A DNA stretch of 64,000 nt from Klebsiella pneumoniae. GTDB taxonomy: Bacteria; Myxococcota_A; UBA796; SXON01. The position numbers and the translations under genes were made by a program. The stretch is from the NCBI GenBank assembly GCA_945861635.1, contig CAMAWH010000023.1:1-64000 (forward strand). Reading direction: 5' to 3'. Shown piece by piece: positions 13,025-22,848 of this stretch. Numbering within the stretch: position 1 is the stretch's first letter; each line of letters opens with the position of its first letter. The notes beneath the pieces are model-generated. The model had not been told where the DNA came from. It was given only the letters and a program-made list of their open reading frames with translations, and did not search any database.

Positions 13025-13813
13025 ATGCGCAATCTCGCTCTGCTCTTGCTTGTGACCAGCTTGACCGGCTGCGCCGATCCCTTCGGCGATGCGAAGAAGG
13101 CCGATACCATCGAGGCGTGGGAGGCGTATCTGGCCACCAGCCCCAACGGGTCGAACAAGCTCAACGCCGACAACCGCCTTGAAGAAATGATGATCGCGCG
13201 CGCAAACGAGACGAAGAAGGTGACGGATTACGACGCCGTCCTCAAACGCTACCCCACCACGCGGCAGAAGAAAGCGATCGCGCAGAAACGCGCCGAGGCG
13301 GCGTTTGCGGCTGCGGAAGTGACGAACACCGCGGAAGTGTGGAAAACCTTCCTCGACGAGAACGGCACAGCTGACGGAATCCTGAAGAAGAAGGCGCGCA
13401 AAAACGTGCACGTGTTCGAGTATGTCGACAAGCTGGTGCTCAGTGAGCCCGTCGTGACGCAGGTAAATCTTGCGGAGGATCCGAAGGGTGCGTTGGACGG
13501 GTGGGGATTTTCCGCCACCATCACGAATAGTGGAGACAGGACGCTGGTGTACCTGAACATCGAACTCCTTCTCCTTGACGACGCGGGCACCAAGCTCAAG
13601 GCCATGACCTACCCGGCAGTTGCGACGACCGGTCCCGGCGGAATGCCCATTGCGGAGGAGGCGCAAAAGCCCTTCGCTCCTGGTGAAACGCGGACGTGGA
13701 CGTATTCGACGGGAGATGTCCCGGAGACATGGAAGAGCGCCGTGAAGGTGTCCGTCGACGATTTCCGGTATGACGGCGCCGCGCCGCTTTCCGGTGAGGA
13801 CAAGCCGAAATAG
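13025..13813 (+). CDS. Lipoprotein of unknown function
   Basis: A 262-aa protein with lipobox MRNLALLLLVTSLTGC (Cys16). The first part is helical and rich in Lys/Ala/Glu, with repeated segments ending in alternating helices that recall tetratricopeptide-like stacking (AWEAYLATSPNGSNKLNAD; VWKTFLDENGTADGI). The second half looks like a beta sandwich (WGFSATITNSGDRTLVYLNI), similar in outline to the FxLYD/Ig-type domains of secreted proteins. A GGAGG site (13012-13016) supports ATG 13025. Its stop codon overlaps the GTG of the next gene, so the two are translationally coupled. Confidence 0.85.
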   Translation: MRNLALLLLVTSLTGCADPFGDAKKADTIEAWEAYLATSPNGSNKLNADNRLEEMMIARANETKKVTDYDAVLKRYPTTRQKKAIAQKRAEAAFAAAEVTNTAEVWKTFLDENGTADGILKKKARKNVHVFEYVDKLVLSEPVVTQVNLAEDPKGALDGWGFSATITNSGDRTLVYLNIELLLLDDAGTKLKAMTYPAVATTGPGGMPIAEEAQKPFAPGETRTWTYSTGDVPETWKSAVKVSVDDFRYDGAAPLSGEDKPK

Positions 13814-15630
13814 TGCTGGTCCTCCTCGTTGCGTGCGCCCGCCCGGAGTTTGAACGTGTCGAGTCCTGTCAGCCGGAACGTCCGGAGGCAGGGACGACGC
13901 GCGCGAAGCAGATTGTGTGCGGAGACGAGGCGCTGGAGGGCAGCGAGGGCGGCGTTGGGGACTGGCTGATCGAGACTGCCACCGCCACTTTCATCGTGCG
14001 TGGCGTGTATTCCTCCCTTACGATGTTGGATGAGCCGGGTGGCACCGTGATCGACGCGGCGCTGCGGGATGCCGCGTTGGTCAACGGCCCCGATCTGTTG
14101 ACCGAGTACCGACCCGACGGAGATCGCGGGAGCATCGAGGCCGCCACGGGCGGCGATTGGGCCGAGCTGCGGCTTCCGGGCGTGACGTACCGCGTGGAAG
14201 CCGGCGTGGATAGCCTGAAGATCGACAGCCCAGGCGGCGTGCTGGTGCCCGGAACGTTTCGCGACCGGGTGGGGGGAATCATTCGCCGTGAACCTGGGGA
14301 GATGCTCGGCGTGGATGGGTTTGTGGCGGAAGGCGGTGCGGCGGAGGGCGGCGTGGCGCGGGTCGAGGGCGTCACGCGGATAGGATTGAGCGAAGGTGCC
14401 CTTTGGCCAGAAGGGGTGGATGTGGCGGGAGAAGTGGACGCGGATGCGGTCCTCGTCGTGAGCGGAGGCGTGGCGGTGGATCGGTTGCCCGTGGTGGACG
14501 GAACCTACGCAGCGCGCGTTCCCGCTGGGGCAACGCTGGTTCCCGAACGGGAGGGCTGCACCTACGGCGGCGGCATGGCGCTGCTGGGCTGCGTCGGCAT
14601 CACCGTGCGCGTTACGGATGACGACGGACGTGATCTGCGTTCAACAGTTGGAAATGCTCTTGGACACTGGGTTTTGCCGCCCGGCGGCGGTATCGCCTGG
14701 ACGGGCGATCTGGACACGGAGCGGTGGCTCTGGGCGGGACCGGGGTACGGCGCGCTGTTGATTCCAGCGGGGGCGGTGGAGGCCTCCGCGCAGCTCCCAC
14801 GCGTGGTCCCGGAGGATGTCGTCCTCGTTGATTTGGCCCGGGAGATCGCCCCCGACGTGGATGCGCGCTGGTGGTCCACCGAGGCGATGCATGACGCCAC
14901 GGGAGAGAACATCGACATGGTGGTCGTGCTGGCCGATGATGACGTTGCCAGTCTGGCGGTGGATCGCCATGACGACGTTCTGGGGGACGTGGCTTCGCGC
15001 GTCGGCGGGGATGTCTGGGGTTGGCATTTTTCGGGCAACGGCGGAAAGCCGGCACATGGGGCGGTGAAGCATGGTTTTGGAGCGTTGGACCGGCTGACGC
15101 TGATGCGTGGCGGCATCTCGACGGACCGGTTCACGGTCGTCAGCGTGCCGTGGGTCGAGGCGGCTCGCGCGCAGGCGGCTCCCCGCGATTGGCCGACCTC
15201 TCCGGATTTCCTCTGGTTGGCCTCGTTCGACGAGCTGCCCGTGTTGGTTGCGCTCCTGGACGACTGGATGGACGTCGTTCCCGTGGGGCCGCGCACCTGG
15301 GTGGATGTTCGCGGTGCCCTGAATCTTTCCGCGATCGAGCGCGGTTTATTGGAGGGCGATGTCAGCGCCGGCAGTGGTCCGCGCGTACGCATCGATCGGG
15401 TGGGGGAGGGGGAATTTCGCATCACGGTGAATGCGCCCGCCTGGATGGCGGTGAATGCCGTGGAGATCGTGACGCCAACGGGTGCGCGGGCGGTGCGTAC
15501 GACGCGCGGCGTGGCGTTCGTGCGAGTGCCGGCCGGCACACCTTGGGTTTTGGCGACCGTGACCGGGGCGCACGCGCAACCGTGGTCGGCGGAGCCGGCG
15601 TGGGCGGTGTCGGCGCCGCTCTGGTTGTAG
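13813..15630 (+). CDS. Lipoprotein related to CehA/McbA metallohydrolases but lacking metal ligands
   Basis: A 605-aa protein starting at GTG 13813 with a very short lipoprotein signal (MLVLLVAC). The C-terminal half follows the layout I know from CehA/McbA PHP-fold hydrolases: a strand ending VVLVDLA, a segment MVVVLADDDV, the PRTWVDVR region with ...RGLLEGDVSAGSGPRV, and a terminal Ig-like domain ending WAVSAPLWL. The expected metal ligands are absent: DLHxH reads DLARE, TDH reads ADDD, and no NSDSH is present. It is therefore probably a non-catalytic homologue. The N-terminal half is Gly/Val-rich beta sequence. The family assignment is by eye and uncertain. Confidence 0.8.
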   Translation: MLVLLVACARPEFERVESCQPERPEAGTTRAKQIVCGDEALEGSEGGVGDWLIETATATFIVRGVYSSLTMLDEPGGTVIDAALRDAALVNGPDLLTEYRPDGDRGSIEAATGGDWAELRLPGVTYRVEAGVDSLKIDSPGGVLVPGTFRDRVGGIIRREPGEMLGVDGFVAEGGAAEGGVARVEGVTRIGLSEGALWPEGVDVAGEVDADAVLVVSGGVAVDRLPVVDGTYAARVPAGATLVPEREGCTYGGGMALLGCVGITVRVTDDDGRDLRSTVGNALGHWVLPPGGGIAWTGDLDTERWLWAGPGYGALLIPAGAVEASAQLPRVVPEDVVLVDLAREIAPDVDARWWSTEAMHDATGENIDMVVVLADDDVASLAVDRHDDVLGDVASRVGGDVWGWHFSGNGGKPAHGAVKHGFGALDRLTLMRGGISTDRFTVVSVPWVEAARAQAAPRDWPTSPDFLWLASFDELPVLVALLDDWMDVVPVGPRTWVDVRGALNLSAIERGLLEGDVSAGSGPRVRIDRVGEGEFRITVNAPAWMAVNAVEIVTPTGARAVRTTRGVAFVRVPAGTPWVLATVTGAHAQPWSAEPAWAVSAPLWL

Positions 15631-15635
15631 GCCTC

Positions 15636-15728
15636 ATGGGCAGCGAGTGCCGCCGCTACAACGAGCAGACGTCGATCTTCAACTCGTGGATTCCGCGTTC
15701 CAGTTGCCGTTCGCGGCGGAAGGGGTGA
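15636..15728 (+). CDS. Possible small protein (30 aa), Cys/Arg-rich
   Basis: A short ORF starting 6 bases after the preceding stop encodes 30 residues (MGSECRRYNEQTSIFNSWIP, then SSCRSRRKG). Two Cys and a basic tail are visible. It fills the gap between the lipoprotein and the peptide transporter and is in line for co-transcription. There is no independent proof of translation, and it may be chance. Confidence 0.3.
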   Translation: MGSECRRYNEQTSIFNSWIPRSSCRSRRKG

Positions 15729-15737
15729 CGGGGGCAG

Positions 15738-17261
15738 ATGGCTGCTTCCGCCCCTCTCCCCCGCCAGATCGGCTTCATCATCGGAAACGAGGGGTGCGAG
15801 CGGTTCTCGTTCTACGGGATGCGGAACATCCTCTCGGTGTTTCTCGCCACAACGCTACTCGCGTACCTGCCCGAGGCGGAACGGCAGGGCGCGTCCAAGG
15901 AGGTCTTCCACACCTTCGTCATCGGCGTGTACTTCTTCCCGCTCCTCGGCGGCTGGATTGCCGATCGTTTTATTGGCAAGTACCAGACGATTTTCTGGCT
16001 TTCACTGGTCTATACCGCGGGGCACGCCTGCCTTGCGATGTTCGAGGACTGGCGGCCGGGCTTCTATGGCGGCCTGATGTTGATCGCGCTCGGCTCGGGC
16101 GGCATCAAGCCGTGCGTTTCGGCGTTCGTCGGGGATCAGTTCGATCAGACCAACAAGCACCGCGCACGGGTGGTGTTCGATGCCTTCTACTGGATCATCA
16201 ACTTCGGCTCGTTCTTCGCGAGCCTGCTCATGCCGGTCATTCTAAAGAAGTATGGTGCGAGCTGGGCCTTTGGCATTCCCGGCGTGTTGATGGCAGTGGC
16301 GACGTTGATCTTCTGGCTTGGACGCAAACGCTACGTGGTGGTGCCGCCGACGCAGGCGGATCCGCACTCCTTCACGCGTGTCGCGCGGACCGCGTTGCGC
16401 GGGTCCACCGCCGGGCAAGCGGCGGCGTGGACCGCGGTCATCGCGGCGGCCGGCGCGCTGCTGCTGGTTCCGGCGCTGGGGTTTGTCCCCGCCGTTTGTC
16501 TCGCGCTGGTGCTGTTCCTCGCGATCGCTGGCACGGGCGTCTGGGTAAATCTCGGCAATGCGCGCGGACAACATCCCGACGATGCCGTGGAGGGCGTCGG
16601 CTCCGTGCTCCGCCTGCTCGTCGTGTTCGCTCTCGTGACGCCGTTCTGGTCATTGTTCGACCAGAAGGCCTCGACCTGGGTGTACCAGGCGGACAGCATG
16701 ACCAAACCGGAGTGGTTCGCATCGTCCCAGATGCAGGCGCTGAATCCGGCGCTGGTGATGCTCCTCATCCCGTTCAACAACCTCGTGCTCTATCCGGCAC
16801 TCCGGAAGCTGGGGCTTGAGCCGACCGCACTACGACGCATGACGACGGGAATCCTGTTTTCGGGCGTCTCGTGGGTCGTGATCGGCGCCATGCAGGTGTC
16901 GATCGACGGCGGCGCGGCGCTCTCCATCACGTGGCAGGTGCTCCCGTACGCGTTGTTGACGTTTGGCGAGGTGCTGGTGAGCGCAACGGGCCTCGAATTC
17001 GCCTATTCGCAGGCACCGTTGCGCATGAAGGGCGTGCTCATGGCGTTCTGGAGCCTGTCGGTGACCGTGGGAAACCTGTGGGTGCTGCTCGTGAATGCCA
17101 CCGTGAAGGGAGAGGGCGCGGAGGCGCTCGTCGCGCAGCTGGGTGTCGGAGTGACAGCGTTCCAGATGTTCTTCTTTGCAGGATTTGCCTTTCTCGCCGC
17201 GCTCGCTTTCGGGCTCTATGCGCGTCGGTATCCGCTGGTGGAGAACTACCGGTTGGCGTAG
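15738..17261 (+). CDS. POT/PTR2-family proton-coupled di/tripeptide transporter
   Basis: A 507-aa polytopic membrane protein with about 12-14 helices. The signature GNEGCERFSFYGMRNILSVF near residue 20 is the family's proton-coupling ExxERFxYY motif, with Phe-Tyr in place of Tyr-Tyr. FFPLLGGWIADRFIGKYQTI is the MFS loop 2-3 motif, and DAFYWIINFGSFFASLL is the PTR2 signature. It should import small peptides with protons, and could feed the cell with products of outer proteolysis. No regulatory site is obvious. Confidence 0.95.
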   Translation: MAASAPLPRQIGFIIGNEGCERFSFYGMRNILSVFLATTLLAYLPEAERQGASKEVFHTFVIGVYFFPLLGGWIADRFIGKYQTIFWLSLVYTAGHACLAMFEDWRPGFYGGLMLIALGSGGIKPCVSAFVGDQFDQTNKHRARVVFDAFYWIINFGSFFASLLMPVILKKYGASWAFGIPGVLMAVATLIFWLGRKRYVVVPPTQADPHSFTRVARTALRGSTAGQAAAWTAVIAAAGALLLVPALGFVPAVCLALVLFLAIAGTGVWVNLGNARGQHPDDAVEGVGSVLRLLVVFALVTPFWSLFDQKASTWVYQADSMTKPEWFASSQMQALNPALVMLLIPFNNLVLYPALRKLGLEPTALRRMTTGILFSGVSWVVIGAMQVSIDGGAALSITWQVLPYALLTFGEVLVSATGLEFAYSQAPLRMKGVLMAFWSLSVTVGNLWVLLVNATVKGEGAEALVAQLGVGVTAFQMFFFAGFAFLAALAFGLYARRYPLVENYRLA

Positions 17262-17310
17262 CCCCACTCCACGGCACGACCTGTGCAAGGATGCCGGCCG
17301 GTAGGTGTCC

Positions 17311-20300
17311 ATGTCCCGTCTACGTCTCGCCCTTGTGTGCCTGGCGATCCTGGCTGTCGTGGGGTTTGGCGTTCACCGCGCGACCCGGCCCACCGCATCA
17401 CCGACAGAGGTGTCGGCGGAGGCGCCGCCCGAGCTTGTTTCGGCGTACACGGCGGGGCGCATCTCCCGCAAAAGCGCCATCCGCGTGCGATTCGTCAGCG
17501 AGATGGTGGAGGAGCGCGCCGTTGGCGCCGCGCTTGCGGAGTCGCCGTTTACTTTTGAGCCGGTGATCCCCGGGGTGGCGCGGTGGGGGAATCGGTCGGA
17601 GTTGGAATTTCAGCCGGCCGCAGATCTCGACCCGGGTTCTCGGTACACGGGCGTCGTTCATTTGGACACGTTGCTCCCCGGACGACCGGAAGCAAAGGCA
17701 TTTGCCATCGAGTTCATCGTGCTCCGGCAGGACTACACGCCTGCGCTTGTGGGGCTGGAGTCCTCGGGAGAGGAGGGCGCGATCCAATCGTTCCGTGGCT
17801 CGGTCCAACTCGCCGACGTTGCGGATGATGCCGCGGTCGAGAAAATCCTCACGCCGGCGCATGACGCGGACGTGCTGAGCGTGGTCTGGACCCACGATAA
17901 CGAGAGCTTTGCGCACCAGTTCACCGTGCAGGGCATCCGACGCGTGGAGCAAGCCTCGACGCTAACGCTCTCGTTCGACGGGGCTCCTGTCGGCGTCCAA
18001 CGCGCCGTCCTCGAGAGCGTGCCCGTCCCTGGGCTCAACCAGTTCGTCGTCTCCTCGATCCGCGCGCAGATGGAAGGCGAGCGGGTCATCGAGATCCGGT
18101 TCTCCGACCCCGTCGATCCGAGGCAGGATCTTCGTGGGCTGATTCGGGTGGAACGCCGGAACGACGTACGCCTCCAACGTGATGGCAGCATCGTGCGCGT
18201 GACGGCGAGCGGCGCGTGGAATGGCACCGAGGTCGTCGTGATCGCGGACGTGAAAAGCGCTCGCGGGTACACCCTGATGGAGGCTCGGACAGAGACCGTC
18301 AGCTTCGAGCCCATCAAGCCGCAGGTGCGCTTCGTCGGGCAAAGCGTGATCCTGCCGACGAGCGCCGATCTGACCGTTGCGGTCGAGGTCGTGAACGTCC
18401 GCGCGATCGAGGTCGAGGCCACGCGCGTGTATGAAACGAATGTCCCGCAGTTCCTTCAGGTGAACGATCTCACCGGCGATAGCGACCTCCGGCGCGTCGG
18501 CACTGTGGTGTGGAAGGATCGCGTGGAGATTGCCCCGGAGTCAGACCACAACAACCGGTGGGTCCGCGTCGGGCTCGATCTCTCCGAGCTGGTCAAGGCC
18601 CACCCGACCGGGCTCTACCGGCTGAAGGTGACGTTTCAACGCGCCGATATTGCCTGGGATTGTCCGAAGCCGGCGTGGGAGGAGCGGCCCGACGCGGAAG
18701 AAGGCGCCTGGGATGGGCAGAACAGCGAATCGAGCTTCTGGGACATGTGGTCGGACGAGAGCGAGGATTGGAGTTGGTCCGGTCGCAACGATCCGTGCGA
18801 GAAGGGCTACTACAACGACTGGGGTCATTCCGGCCGAACGGCGAGTCGGAACGTGGTCATCACGGACGTCGGGCTCCTTGCGCGGCAGGGTGCGGGCGGG
18901 GCTGTGACCGTCGTCGCGACCAACCTCCGAACCGCAGAGCCGATTCCCGGCGCCGCCGTGCAACTTCTGGACTTCCAGCTTCAGGAGCTGGCGGGCGGCA
19001 CGACCGATTCCAGCGGCTCCGTGCGCCTCGATGGGCGTCAGGATCACCCCTTCGCGGTCGTGGCGCGGTCGGGCGGGCAGGTGTCGTGGTTGCGGCTCGA
19101 TCGGGGCGAGGCGTTGAGCGTCGCGCACTTCGACGTCGGCGGCGCCGAGGTGAAGCAGGGCCTCAAGGGGTTCCTGTACGGCGAGCGTGGCGTGTGGCGC
19201 CCCGGCGACGCCATTTTCCTTACGTTCGTGCTGCACGACGAAACCGGCGCCCTCCCGGCCAGCCACCCCATCGAGTTCCAACTTCGCGATCCGCGCAATC
19301 AGGTCGTGGACTCCCGTACCCTCACCCACGCCGTCGATGGCTTCTACGCCATCCGGGCCGTCACCGCGGAGGACGCGCCCACCGGTAACTATACGGCGGT
19401 GGTGCGGGCGGGCGGAGCCGCGTTCTCGCGCACGCTCAAAGTGGAGATGGTGATCCCGAACCGGTTGAAGATCGATCTTCCCGTGCCGAGCGGCGGGGTC
19501 CGCCAGCCGAGCCTGTCGTTCACCAGTGTGCTCACCTCGCGATGGCTGCACGGCGCAATCGCCCGCAATCTCGACGCCGACATTGAGGTCAAGCTGTCGC
19601 CGCGCACGACGACGTTTGCCAAGTTTGCGGACTTCGTGTTCGACGATCCGACGGCGGCGTTCGAATCGGAGGCGAGCGAGCTGTGGAAGGGGCAGTTGGA
19701 TGGCGATGGAAAGGCCACCGTGGACGCCAACATCGACGTGCCGTCGTCTCCCGGCATGCTGACGGCGACGTTGAGAACCCGCGTCTTCGAGCCGAGCGGT
19801 GCCGCCTCCGTGGACGAGATCGCCGTTCCCGTTTCGCCCTACGATCGCTATGTCGGCATCGCTCTCCCGAAAGGGGACAAGGCCCGCGGCATGCTGCTGA
19901 CGGACACCAAGCACAAGGTCCGCGTGGTTGCGCTGGACGCGGACGGCAAGCCGAAAGGCGGGGGCACGGTGTCGCTCTCCGTGCGCAAGCTGCGCTGGCG
20001 TTGGTGGTGGGAGAAGGGCGACGAGGACCTTGCCGAGTACGCGGGCACCGAGTCCCGTACGGAGCTTGCGACGGGATTGATCACGCTGAAGAACGGCGAA
20101 GGAAGCTGGGAGTACGAAGTGAAGTACCCGGAATGGGGGCGCTACCTCGTTACCGCACGGGATGACGACGGCGGCCACGTCACGGGCAAGATCATCTATA
20201 TGGATTGGCCGGGTTGGGCGGGCCGCGCGCAGAAGGACAATCCGGGCGGCGCGAGCGTGCTCTCGCTCACGACGGACCAGGACAAGGTCGAGGTCGGGCA

Positions 20301-22845
20301 GCCCATCACACTCTCCTTTCCGATGCCCAGAGGCGCTCGGGCGCTGGTCAGCCTGGAGAACGGCTCCGGCATCGTCGCAACGGAGTGGGTACTACCCAGC
20401 CCGACCGGCGACACCGCCCAATTCGTCATCACGGCAACCCCGGAGATGGCCCCGAACGTCTACGCGCACGTCACGGTCATCCAACCCCATCAGTCGGCGG
20501 AAAACGACGCTCCCATCCGGCTGTATGGCATCCTCCCCTTCTCGGTGTATGACCCGGGAACCAAGCTCCAACCGGAGATCGCGACGGCCGCGACGTTCAC
20601 TCCCTCTTCCACCGCCCTCGTCTCTGTACGGGAGTCTGCTGGACGGGCAATGACGTACACACTGGCCGTCGTGGACGAGGGACTCCTTGGCCTCACACGC
20701 TACGGGACGCCAAATCCTTGGGACACCATGTACGCGCGCGAAGCGCTTGGCGTCCGCACCTGGGACCTGTTCGACTTCGTTGCCGGCGCGTACGGTGGCA
20801 CGATCGAGCAGCTCCTTTCCATCGGCGGCGATGGGGAGGGCGAGACGAACAAGCGCCCGAAGGCCCAGCGGTTCAAGCCGGTGGTGTGGTACGGAGGCCC
20901 CTACACGCTCGCCGCCGGCAAGACGGACAAACGAGAAGTCCCGATCCCCCAATATGTGGGCGAGGTGAGGGTCATGGTGGTTGCCGGAAGGGACGGCGCG
21001 TTCGGGTCTGCGGAGCAGGCGGTGCCCGTACGAACGCCGCTGATGGCGCTCGCCACGCTGCCCCGGGTTCTTGGCCCCGAAGAGGAGGTGGAACTTCCGG
21101 TTTCGCTGTTCGCGATGGACGCGAAGATCAAGGATGTGACGGTCACGGTCGCGACCTCGGGACCCATCGAAGTGCTTCGCGAAAAGACGCGGTCGGTGAA
21201 GTTCACGGAGCCGGGGGAGTCGATGACCGCGTTCCGGCTGAAGGTCGGGAGTGCACTTGGGGTTGCCAAGGTCACGGTAACGACCACGGGAGCGGGCGAG
21301 AAGTCCGTGCAAACGCTGGAGATCGACGTTCGACACCCGGGCGCACCGGTCACGGAGGTGGTCGCTTCGTCGGTGGCGGCGGGCAAGACCTGGAGCACGG
21401 ACGTCGCGTTTCCGGGCCTTGCCGGAACGAACGAGGTGACGGTGGAGGTGAGCCGGATGCCCCCACTCAACCTGCGTTCTCGCCTGGATGACCTCATCGT
21501 CTACCCCCACGGCTGCGTGGAGCAGACGACATCTGCGGCGTTCCCCCAACTCGCGCTGCGCAAGCTCGTGGATCTGACGCCGGGGGAGGCGGCAGCGGCT
21601 GATGCGAACGTCAAGGAAGCGCTCGTCCGGCTGCGGAGCTTTCAGGGGGCCGACGGCAGCTTTGGCTACTGGCCGGGGGAGGGTGCGCACGACTGGTCGT
21701 CGACCTATGTGGGGCACTTCCTGTTGGAGGCCGAACGGGCCGGATTCCCGCTTCCCACGGGGATGCGCGCGGCGTGGCTGCGCCATCAGAAGGAGCGGGC
21801 AAACCGCTGGGTCAAGGCCGGCGAGCACGCGGACCTCGAGCAGGCCTACCGGCTCTACACGCTGGCGCTCGCGGGCAGCGCGGACATCGGGGCCATGAAC
21901 AGGCTGAAGGAAACCCAACTCTCGATGTCCGGGCGCTGGCGGCTCGCGGCGGCGTATGTGTTGGCCGGTCAGAAGGCAACTGCGAAGGATGTGCTTGCGG
22001 GCGCAACGATCGAAGGCAAGGCCTATCGCGAGCTTGGTGGTACCTTTGGCTCAGGGCTGCGCGATCAGGCGCAGGTGCTCGATACGCTGATTTTGGTGGG
22101 AGATCTGTCCCGCGCGGTGACCGTGGCGGCGGAGGTGTCCAAGGCGTTGGCCGCGGAGGGCTACCTGTCCACCCAGGAGGTCGCCCAGGCGCTCCTTGCG
22201 ATGAGTCGGTTCGGGGATGCATCGGGGGGCCCTGGCGAGACCGCATTTTCGTGGTCCTGGGCGGGCGGAAAGTCGGCCACGGTCACGTCCGATCGGCCGA
22301 TGGCGCAGGTGCGCTTGCCGGTCGGGAGCACGATGGGCGGGAAGCTCACGATCGAGAGTCGGTCGAGCGGAACGCTGTTTGCTCGGGTGATCGCGCGTGG
22401 CCTTCCTCCGGTTGGGCGCGACGCGGCGGGGGCGGAGGGGCTCGCCGTGGACGTGGACTATGTGAGTGTCGGGGGTCAGTCGCTGTCCGTGCGCGCGCTC
22501 GATCACGGAACGGACCTGATCGCCCGGGTCACCGTTCGGAACACCAGTGGTCGGAAGCTGGAGGAGCTTGCGCTCACCCAGATTTTTCCGTCGGGGTGGG
22601 AGATCAACGGCCTATCGCCAGGCAAGTCGGAAGGCTGCGACTACCGCGATGTCCGCGATGATCGTGTCTACACCTACTTTGACCTTGCTCCGGGTGGGGA
22701 AGTCACGTTCAGCGTCCCCGCCAACGCCAGTTATCAGGGCCATTTCTATCTGCCGCCGATTTCCGTTGAAGCCATGTACGACGCCAGTATTCAGGCCCGG
22801 CAGCCGGGAATGTGGGTGGACGTGGCGACGACGACAGAGGGCTAG
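17311..22845 (+). CDS. Bacterial alpha-2-macroglobulin (protease trap), YfhM-like
   Basis: A protein of about 1844 aa with an N-terminal membrane-type signal (MSRLRLALVCLAILAVVGFG) and no lipobox. It has the long series of beta macroglobulin domains seen in bacterial A2M. GVWRPGDAIFLTFVL is the MG domain signature, and PHGCVEQTTSAAFPQ around residue 1400 holds the CxEQ thioester, so covalent trapping chemistry is retained. An alpha/alpha thioester domain follows (SFQGADGSFGYWPG). The bait region is probably in the middle, but I cannot place it. A GTG at 17305 is an alternative start. It is 3 bases from the PBP1C gene, the classic pairing. Confidence 0.95.
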   Translation: MSRLRLALVCLAILAVVGFGVHRATRPTASPTEVSAEAPPELVSAYTAGRISRKSAIRVRFVSEMVEERAVGAALAESPFTFEPVIPGVARWGNRSELEFQPAADLDPGSRYTGVVHLDTLLPGRPEAKAFAIEFIVLRQDYTPALVGLESSGEEGAIQSFRGSVQLADVADDAAVEKILTPAHDADVLSVVWTHDNESFAHQFTVQGIRRVEQASTLTLSFDGAPVGVQRAVLESVPVPGLNQFVVSSIRAQMEGERVIEIRFSDPVDPRQDLRGLIRVERRNDVRLQRDGSIVRVTASGAWNGTEVVVIADVKSARGYTLMEARTETVSFEPIKPQVRFVGQSVILPTSADLTVAVEVVNVRAIEVEATRVYETNVPQFLQVNDLTGDSDLRRVGTVVWKDRVEIAPESDHNNRWVRVGLDLSELVKAHPTGLYRLKVTFQRADIAWDCPKPAWEERPDAEEGAWDGQNSESSFWDMWSDESEDWSWSGRNDPCEKGYYNDWGHSGRTASRNVVITDVGLLARQGAGGAVTVVATNLRTAEPIPGAAVQLLDFQLQELAGGTTDSSGSVRLDGRQDHPFAVVARSGGQVSWLRLDRGEALSVAHFDVGGAEVKQGLKGFLYGERGVWRPGDAIFLTFVLHDETGALPASHPIEFQLRDPRNQVVDSRTLTHAVDGFYAIRAVTAEDAPTGNYTAVVRAGGAAFSRTLKVEMVIPNRLKIDLPVPSGGVRQPSLSFTSVLTSRWLHGAIARNLDADIEVKLSPRTTTFAKFADFVFDDPTAAFESEASELWKGQLDGDGKATVDANIDVPSSPGMLTATLRTRVFEPSGAASVDEIAVPVSPYDRYVGIALPKGDKARGMLLTDTKHKVRVVALDADGKPKGGGTVSLSVRKLRWRWWWEKGDEDLAEYAGTESRTELATGLITLKNGEGSWEYEVKYPEWGRYLVTARDDDGGHVTGKIIYMDWPGWAGRAQKDNPGGASVLSLTTDQDKVEVGQPITLSFPMPRGARALVSLENGSGIVATEWVLPSPTGDTAQFVITATPEMAPNVYAHVTVIQPHQSAENDAPIRLYGILPFSVYDPGTKLQPEIATAATFTPSSTALVSVRESAGRAMTYTLAVVDEGLLGLTRYGTPNPWDTMYAREALGVRTWDLFDFVAGAYGGTIEQLLSIGGDGEGETNKRPKAQRFKPVVWYGGPYTLAAGKTDKREVPIPQYVGEVRVMVVAGRDGAFGSAEQAVPVRTPLMALATLPRVLGPEEEVELPVSLFAMDAKIKDVTVTVATSGPIEVLREKTRSVKFTEPGESMTAFRLKVGSALGVAKVTVTTTGAGEKSVQTLEIDVRHPGAPVTEVVASSVAAGKTWSTDVAFPGLAGTNEVTVEVSRMPPLNLRSRLDDLIVYPHGCVEQTTSAAFPQLALRKLVDLTPGEAAAADANVKEALVRLRSFQGADGSFGYWPGEGAHDWSSTYVGHFLLEAERAGFPLPTGMRAAWLRHQKERANRWVKAGEHADLEQAYRLYTLALAGSADIGAMNRLKETQLSMSGRWRLAAAYVLAGQKATAKDVLAGATIEGKAYRELGGTFGSGLRDQAQVLDTLILVGDLSRAVTVAAEVSKALAAEGYLSTQEVAQALLAMSRFGDASGGPGETAFSWSWAGGKSATVTSDRPMAQVRLPVGSTMGGKLTIESRSSGTLFARVIARGLPPVGRDAAGAEGLAVDVDYVSVGGQSLSVRALDHGTDLIARVTVRNTSGRKLEELALTQIFPSGWEINGLSPGKSEGCDYRDVRDDRVYTYFDLAPGGEVTFSVPANASYQGHFYLPPISVEAMYDASIQARQPGMWVDVATTTEG

Positions 22846-22848
22846 GCC

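Noticed and set aside
18541..20178. Long minus-strand frame inside the alpha-2-macroglobulin gene
   Set aside because: Shadow of a family with clear macroglobulin and thioester motifs on the plus strand.
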